Assembly: GCF_000002865.3 (NCBI RefSeq)
Contig: NW_001865085.1
Location: forward strand, 12,345-76,344
Reading direction: 5' to 3'
Length of the DNA stretch: 64,000 bases
DNA from: Monosiga brevicollis MX1
Taxonomy: Eukaryota > Opisthokonta > Choanoflagellata > Craspedida > Salpingoecidae
Part shown: positions 63,201 to 64,000 of the stretch, in pieces
Numbering within the stretch: the stretch's first letter is position 1
Layout of the letters: the number at the start of each line of letters is the position of its first letter
Program-made: the position numbers and the translations under genes
Notes under the pieces: generated by a model
What the model saw: the letters and a program-made list of their open reading frames with translations, nothing else
Databases searched by the model: none
What the model was told of the DNA's origin: nothing

Positions 63201-64000
63201 AATTGTGTCCCGCTGACGACCTCAAAAGGCAAGGCCGAGTCAACAAGAGTAAAGAAATAGGCCGGCGCCCCGTTCACAGCCGGTGTGTCCCGGTCTGTGG
63301 CTGACAGAGCTAGGACCAGTGTGTCCAGGGCTGCATCTTCGGCTATTTGGGCCGTCTGGGGTGAGGATAGTTCTGGTGCGTTGTCATTGACATCGCGGAC
63401 TTGCAAGACGAGTGGCTGCACCGTGCTTAGCGCTGGAAAACCGCTGTCCGTAACGCGTACTGTGAGGTTATGCCACGCTTCCACTTCAAAGTCCAGGACT
63501 TGGCGGGACACTAGACGCATCTGCCAGTCATTTCCTGGAGCGGCTGGGGGCTCAAGATACGCGCTAAAATCGTTGACAGCAGCAGGACTTAGCAGCTCCA
63601 CAGTCGGCTGAGCGAAAAAGTCTGGATCGCGCACAAGGACCGTGGTATTCAAGACTGAGTTCTCTCGAACTTCCAGCGTACTGTTGACTGGCAAGCCATC
63701 AAACTCAGGAGCCACGTCGTTCAAGTCGGTGACATTGACGATGATCGTTTGGATGTCATGGAGGCTGTCGTCGTGGGCATTGCTGATGCGCACAGTCAAC
63801 TCACACGCGTGAGTGGTCTCAAAATCCAGGCTTGCAACACGGTGCACGCAAAAAGGCGAAAGGGTCAGGTTAAAGGCGTTTGCAGCTGCGCTGGGCAAGA
63901 CCGAGGCGAGCGTGAAGATTAGCTCTGATGTAGGAGTGTCAGGATCTGTGACGTTAAAGCACGCAAGCTCTTGTGGCGCAGGCTGATTTTCGGGGACGAC
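48296..64000 (-). CDS. Giant cadherin receptor with cohesin, dockerin, FN3 and PTP-like domains (5' end off the window)
   Basis: One open frame enters from the right edge (the frame stays open upstream of 63898) and ends at 48296: more than 5,230 residues and no intron. From the N-terminal side: about six cadherin repeats (64000-62200; DRNDNAPQL-type linkers), about 1,000 residues of beta-rich Ig-like sequence, a cohesin-like domain (59100-58790), an RRRR site, a dockerin pair (58515-58320), an uncharacterised beta region, about 21 cadherin repeats (57760-50940; DVNDNAP-type linkers), two FN3-like domains (50930-50290), one membrane segment (50245-50165) followed by RRRR, and a cytoplasmic PTP fold (about 49500-48740) with a tyrosine-bearing tail. 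A cohesin-bearing cadherin fits the coherin family described from choanoflagellates and sponges; FN3 plus PTP recalls lefftyrins. Residue numbers used below count from 63898. Adhesion or prey/matrix recognition linked to phosphotyrosine signalling is the likely role. Confidence 0.93.
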   Translation of the reverse strand, partial: VVPENQPAPQELACFNVTDPDTPTSELIFTLASVLPSAAANAFNLTLSPFCVHRVASLDFETTHACELTVRISNAHDDSLHDIQTIIVNVTDLNDVAPEFDGLPVNSTLEVRENSVLNTTVLVRDPDFFAQPTVELLSPAAVNDFSAYLEPPAAPGNDWQMRLVSRQVLDFEVEAWHNLTVRVTDSGFPALSTVQPLVLQVRDVNDNAPELSSPQTAQIAEDAALDTLVLALSATDRDTPAVNGAPAYFFTLVDSALPFEVVSGTQLRVAGALDYENITEYDLELVLSDRGTPPQTRPVSMTVRVTNVNDEAPRLVGAYQNQTTVAENISSGVIATVEAADADPPAAGGRVSLELHVSPVSLADSFVLLDGEIHLVAAVDYEAYKSVQLTVTATDTIPPFNAATANASFELEILDINDNVPSADTYVGEVKVVESSLIGEIWFLNYTDADSAELGDVAYELLSVTPPGLAIEVNAATGSVVVTQGLDYETDPHRFEVMLIGRDGGGRAGLPFNLTILVQDRNDNAPQLDQVPSIVVLDLFDAVGTVVAEITASDADEVESALTFDLEGALDTPLRIDAKGGALIVDKIQSNPLPLTQIRVLVRDGGNLTASRVLSVVSGAAPVPHLASVDGVVLRNGSTWAPGSPPAVVRQLSTSTLSDRATTVALDASYGGVQEREILTLEASSSSVENVSTTLWSAGVRFVVLDSDIWAERPVIRVHAQVTRTDTNSDVAIARNVSLEVTAAGQTSTLFVACQTTSSAGSCFMAATVPSAWLDSLTAGGPDVTLPVRGGLTESGSLVEVTNVTLHTRPLPAATNRIFVQLPAHAISPDETVRVQVYVATDRNVQNLIMSCALPTSGPLVFAETSADILPSTNVIDNGYGFAISSLNTDGFFDEAPTGSPFLIADLQLMAGKFDALAGSTISLNCSGTMSDNEALLQDLPDPMGFVTDTYFEASQAAIRLQAHATIAVAAVPDTYDLTNTETLLPNTSPRVELNLHLRSSSGLLTTLRAPVGASCSSDIDYIQVTSNCSALYFDGQEVGGSAATSILVIYGAVQSTATVSVFAASQVQLSASRTQLRAVAGTVTPSCNETLYQSSQLEAVARFDRGNTESAVFLDVTNLVAPHLTVSQPSVLAVEPDGRMVVQKATLARHLIDVSVHGSRLSLEVTREGPVVAVALKTRLITGLDVEATATTVRASLRQRRVEDLADRSGLLQSELVYADGSADILPLHAPGLAYANLGRDYIELINGSKVLPRSVGSGNFVNASLTRCEISLTAAPDVDVYLEPFETVLNLSGAALAYPNSAANRAGVPTSITVSVGAHYSSSGTAKIMTWDRQTQYTLDPASGVALRLNETEAQAELYVIQEATAGNFTLGVDFLDLAGNATSQLSVVTPTALEVRLRPYPAFPGSSNLPVGVLQRLAPLGRYLEAELSIWLKLSNGQLLDVTRNPETHLSITFANGTNASTAVELQPLGTERWRITPRAASSLRFAATFAEATSQSADVAQLEVSEDSTQLTSIDAFMVGDSSAVVAGQRGRSSALASVNVTLGNGWQLVDVTRANDGAYLGLLEFFSSNPTALAINSSTGTCAPMFNVDPTNAVLLQARGVPTGGPTSAALSRDLRVSVNLQPAQGDVDLGDVTGHYLQNLRKQQNKVVPVWVAVGGASLGNLTITLTYNSQRMQVVGTAIGPGFQGTIAVPSTGRLDLDLQVLNPMNVDASAAGLLRVAEITVFPTSTRDITFGGTVQRATSTEGAPLGSPTPRTIVAGAFTADVSDTTGARRRRTGTGTVTSDSLTTTDVPSANATDMDQGRPVCAANATLPCTNCTGGARERGDVNGDCRKSDADVDLLALYLEHASYNFRLPESPAVLASVYEPELDVDRDGRVTLADLNALRDLAVQPPVYFSTLELEAPHYLDNDCELTVRLEGDKPFADRHLFLAFSASWPNFTNALSNAYVVNSMGGDDDNDVAGLARVGDQALTPTMHPFGGVFPIVVPSNTTVARVALRADFRATFGVSVLQTYNAAYNGVRTHARVGLRSSPLMFPNPINLPLRDAAAGINLTHFVNGFNPALVGEATTPYLWCRNDFAPVFAQSLYDFQVNEAADPTQVALAVAATDADPGPHGRVSYKIQPDTVVDWVIDETGVLRPTRGLDRERVAQYSVSVLAQDGASPPRITTTSVVITVQDVNDNAPRFLHFLDAPAGGLGSVSLRLNESVAVGQVLINATAVDPDAGAAGRITYAIEGMDVAAQHFAFSATTATLVVRDDLDFERLNVSSYTLEIIARDNATPFHESRLMVHIEIEDLNDVRPYFAPSVIQVNVSENLAPVHLSQVQAYDPDGKGEIVYAILQATPGTENITLNATSGSLDLLAPLDAEAGQYLGLWIVAAERAQNGTLLFGPALQVRIFVKDVNDNAPVLAAGFSSTANVSESLSVNDTVTTVPVIDADVGPAGTLRFSLRNSTDPRFAIDPESGRIFIRAALDFELGPNVVQLLVRATELSLSTSYVDVMLTILIQDANDASPIFTQQEYAWQILERGGTDWQPVGYVVATDADVSPAFQATTFSLTASPASKLFALNASTGLLLAQGLDREATANHTLVVTAQNTVPSTDGKILSSTSTIQIEVLDINDRIPSFEASFYDVAVPENEAIGETIEQLVAFDPDAGANGTVSYSLLPDNLTAFSIDATTGRLRVNASLDYETQQSFEFTVRATDAGTPPLYSTVPVRVQVLDLNDNAPVLVVNSTSLLVSENNALAAPIALQVMATDADAAGSANSRVRFSVTTEVLSATTGRWALANGESLVAVDVVTGDLRLQTVLDYEAIHRLRLVLTATDGGVPAQRSNVTIEIEVVNENDNAPVLTLVGACTVQENRPVHTWLPCTLVASDADGDALTFVALSGVSVAPNGSLATTASYDFESTPVTTFDVAVTDGVHQINRTAVSLVVEDVNDLAPAFGQPSYICSVFENATANTLCVLVNASDGDEPGTPRAAIDYTLTGTGATDFTIDRLGAVTVAATGVLNRDERAVYRLNVTATDRGSPPRSSLTNLLISILDSNTHAPVFTSSPSVHVSEAATVGPTPVFQVVATDADLGSNALLHYSLLPGNGAESFTLDAQTGQLFVASPLDREARDAYELVVRARDHGSPPRWTDHALQVLVEDVNDNAPILASGPFSCALAETDGTGGSLPVQSCVQVEATDLDVGENARLTWLVNDTRFATDTMGFITLQSGAVLDFETTNRVAVSVTVTDAGVPALSSTALLFVTITPVNDNAPEFTRHVFDCTVTENEVNASCASLSATDADANAPDNALRYGLVSDAASSAAGAVVDAESGKVRLTRTLDRETQAEYTLNVSVHDLGMPTRWAYATLILTVDDANDNGPKFSAVPSCSLWEANGREPVGQQQACPAVAATDDDVGWHAVIEYSLDSTFDGLFWIEPDSGIVYTNTTRQTQGGNDAGMKQLDREAQATYNLTVIASNPRNVSNSDAPSARAVLTVRLRDRNDNAPLCVEQPYSCAVAEHEANLTCAILSNCQDADDAAGPAGQLAFALVEEPRDGQGRPMLAVDALTGVLRTTGTRIDREIDATLDAIVNVSDGFGLHTIVPVTLRVVDRNDNAPVFDDIAYSCQLQEDADVGALCTAVRAVDADAMPEARVSYSLVTSFGDTFTVNASSGEVRLSGTLDRETRDSYVLEVEARDAGSPQLATTTRVTVTVLDVNDLAPAPLRTNLSCSMREDALLGTSCVLPTPLFEDGDLAGSPASQLTFSLEGESATMFSVDNETGVLTLQRLLDFETEAFLTLTLVATDHGQPRLSGRASVAVNVIDVNDNAPVFASPNPVCVLSESAALGTRCAVVRVTDSDAPGTAHSNISYRLAAATADHFRVDARTGQLILRSLLDREALDRLAVTVEACDGGLPVLCANATYDVTVTDENDNVPELINRPSAGYACQLPENTATESACVSLVAQDADAGDNGRLTFALVDDFGGRFRMGANGTLTVARALDRERQSVYALDVQVSDLGTSPLSTFARVTVYVQDVNDNAPQTQAALYQCTLTENALVGSRCAVVQATDADTGVNAALSFALAPNTTRGRAHPFVVDATTGEVSLGPGGLDYETFNAYELLLSVTDGGSPSLSSSVLLYVTVADVNDNVPIFTKTSYSCGISEVAGNPSLVLDLGPIECVQVAATDADAPATPASTIRFSLVANAAGLFSIDANSGLIRSTTSRFDREAEAEYMLRVRAVDQGVPPLATEVTVTVRIKDVNDHAPVVTTPFAEVDVSNVLQPNDLVLKLTAQDADAGLNAALRFVLNSSSSSHFTLDTSGSLYYTGGPLEDLVNDRAEMTYLVHDQGVPARSAAGVVHVHVRPLLRALGATMVALDWEVAFDSLGITAGAQVQRRAAVSCGLDYPATRSCNTSIVTVFAGQAHTYVDTDVRAATRYEYRVLLGDAFVSAWYTVETPESAPAPVRSLLAQQLNQTAARFAWGRPTPSNGVITMYELVLQATERFETTTAEDGSLNRRAAASEITPLAGRVIVYNGSSLEVVVDALSPNYAFSCFVRARTAAGSTNGVVIMYEPQPLATTTTVAGDQLGSSSSDSALSSAELIAIIAVPLLLLFLILLLVFMLLRRRRDSVSVKPGHDGLGDLQMSTLDRPADSFGLRHPNALFLQQQDLYNSTATDVTLTETRVDMRAEHSRGELAFGEPAAMLPTPLQDGPPASLESTRSTSPVNEASAISVKGGEAAAERLRVMSTGMRRDLRLQSLDGNPRSHHLTLTTFAAPAVPEPEPVVNPLSPAAAPYVLDLANLEATDGFAMGTLWTFADVQKEVERLCEDSAKGMTAMFRQAEDLAADARVTVASAPALASRNRYADVLPYDHNLVVAEPEHGVAYINANWVAGYQDEEQYICAQTPMPATIRSFWCAVLRHRVAVVATMMEDARNQYWPERLHKPMLLGEGYTVTLLSQDIKEPDAWCTRAFRVAHADGRNHVVHQLQLLNCEPAKVLAPTLARFALSCELQRDASGAGPLLVHDDVGAGLSGILLHTLVCVSMGLDTGRVDPARVLIRLLEQRRAMLQAPVQLRLSCEALAYVAWIAGRLRRHDLVRAPEDKPIAEFVTTMHYASTHDHAKAASPGSGVRETLPAYEDHAPIAITSASMVGNDRDHLRVSNPHGEPAAQGTESSTVYDQPRASDVVYANVELQESAEPLYGEVAPMNEREEYPVDSMALDAAATDVTQWIEHLSASGAFEDTAL
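48740..49500 (-). other. Catalytically dead PTP domain of the cadherin receptor
   Basis: Residues about 4800-5050. Structural PTP motifs remain (SRNRYADVLPYDHN, YINANWVAGY, YICAQTPMPATIRSFWCAV), but the P-loop reads VHDDVGAGLSG where active enzymes have HCSAGVGRTG, so catalytic Cys is Asp and the P-loop Arg is Leu. The WPD loop is also absent (LLNCEPAKV in its place). Confidence 0.9.
58320..58515 (-). other. Dockerin type I-like pair of calcium-binding repeats
   Basis: Residues about 1794-1860. Two F-hand loops, GDVNGDCRKSDADVDLLAL and ELDVDRDGRVTLADLNALRD, each with Asp/Asn at calcium-coordinating spacing and followed by a helix, separated by about 30 residues as in cellulosomal dockerins. 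Confidence 0.8.
58790..59100 (-). other. Cohesin-like domain in the cadherin receptor
   Basis: Residues about 1600-1702. GDVDLGDVTG precedes VPVWVAVGGASLGNLTITL, TYNSQRMQVVG and GLLRVAEITVFP, the strand pattern of bacterial cohesins and of the cohesin domain reported in animal TMEM132 proteins. Assigned by pattern, not by search. Confidence 0.65.

Overview
The window is a gene-dense eukaryotic contig with many short introns (mostly 63-210 bp, GT-AG), roughly 55% GC by eye, and long dinucleotide and tetranucleotide microsatellites. Gene content is animal-like but not animal: a giant cadherin receptor carrying cohesin, dockerin and PTP-type domains, close homologues of PIGB, LYAR, TTLL1, HGSNAT, INTS2 and CUL1, and also a histidine-biosynthesis enzyme that animals lack. 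Together these point to a choanoflagellate, with Monosiga brevicollis as the likeliest genus. This is an inference from family knowledge; no search was run. Exon boundaries below were worked out by hand from GT-AG sites, reading-phase agreement and similarity to remembered family members, so individual splice positions may be off by a base or two.

Layout. 1-1669 (-): PIGB, a GPI mannosyltransferase, running off the left edge. 2276-3456 (+): cathepsin B. 4156-6234 (+): LYAR-like nucleolar protein with a Nopp140-like tail. 6519-8357 (-): TTLL1 tubulin polyglutamylase subunit. 9242-11305 (+): histidinol-phosphate aminotransferase. 11723-12334 (-): guanine/nucleoside deaminase. 14091-16402 (+): RBM24/RBM38-like RRM protein. 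17036-20227 (-): HGSNAT. 20675-23217 (-): unrecognised disordered protein. 23638-27600 (-): unrecognised protein of about 17 exons. 27910-29161 (+): isopenicillin-N-synthase-like Fe(II) dioxygenase. 29970-34750 (+): INTS2. 35249-39647 (-): CUL1. 40959-42582 (+): ribosomal protein L7. 43245-45495 (+): a fusion of a GHKL ATPase with an OAS-type nucleotidyltransferase. 45949-46137 (+): a small glycine-zipper ORF. 46138-48295: no gene seen. 48296-64000 (-): a 5,200+ residue cadherin receptor, open at the right edge.

Most genes are unlinked housekeeping loci. Two places stand out. The first is the ATPase-OAS gene. It has an intact GHKL ATP site and an intact nucleotidyltransferase Asp triad in one polypeptide, lies between two DNA hairpins, and is followed by a small ISG12-like ORF; it is a candidate innate-immune nucleotide second-messenger gene. 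The second is the cadherin receptor. It joins about 27 cadherin repeats, an Ig/cohesin region, a dockerin pair, FN3 domains, a transmembrane segment, a PTP fold whose catalytic residues are all replaced, and a tail with tyrosine motifs, in 15.7 kb without an intron.

No CRISPR array, retroelement, virus-derived element, rRNA or convincing tRNA was found.
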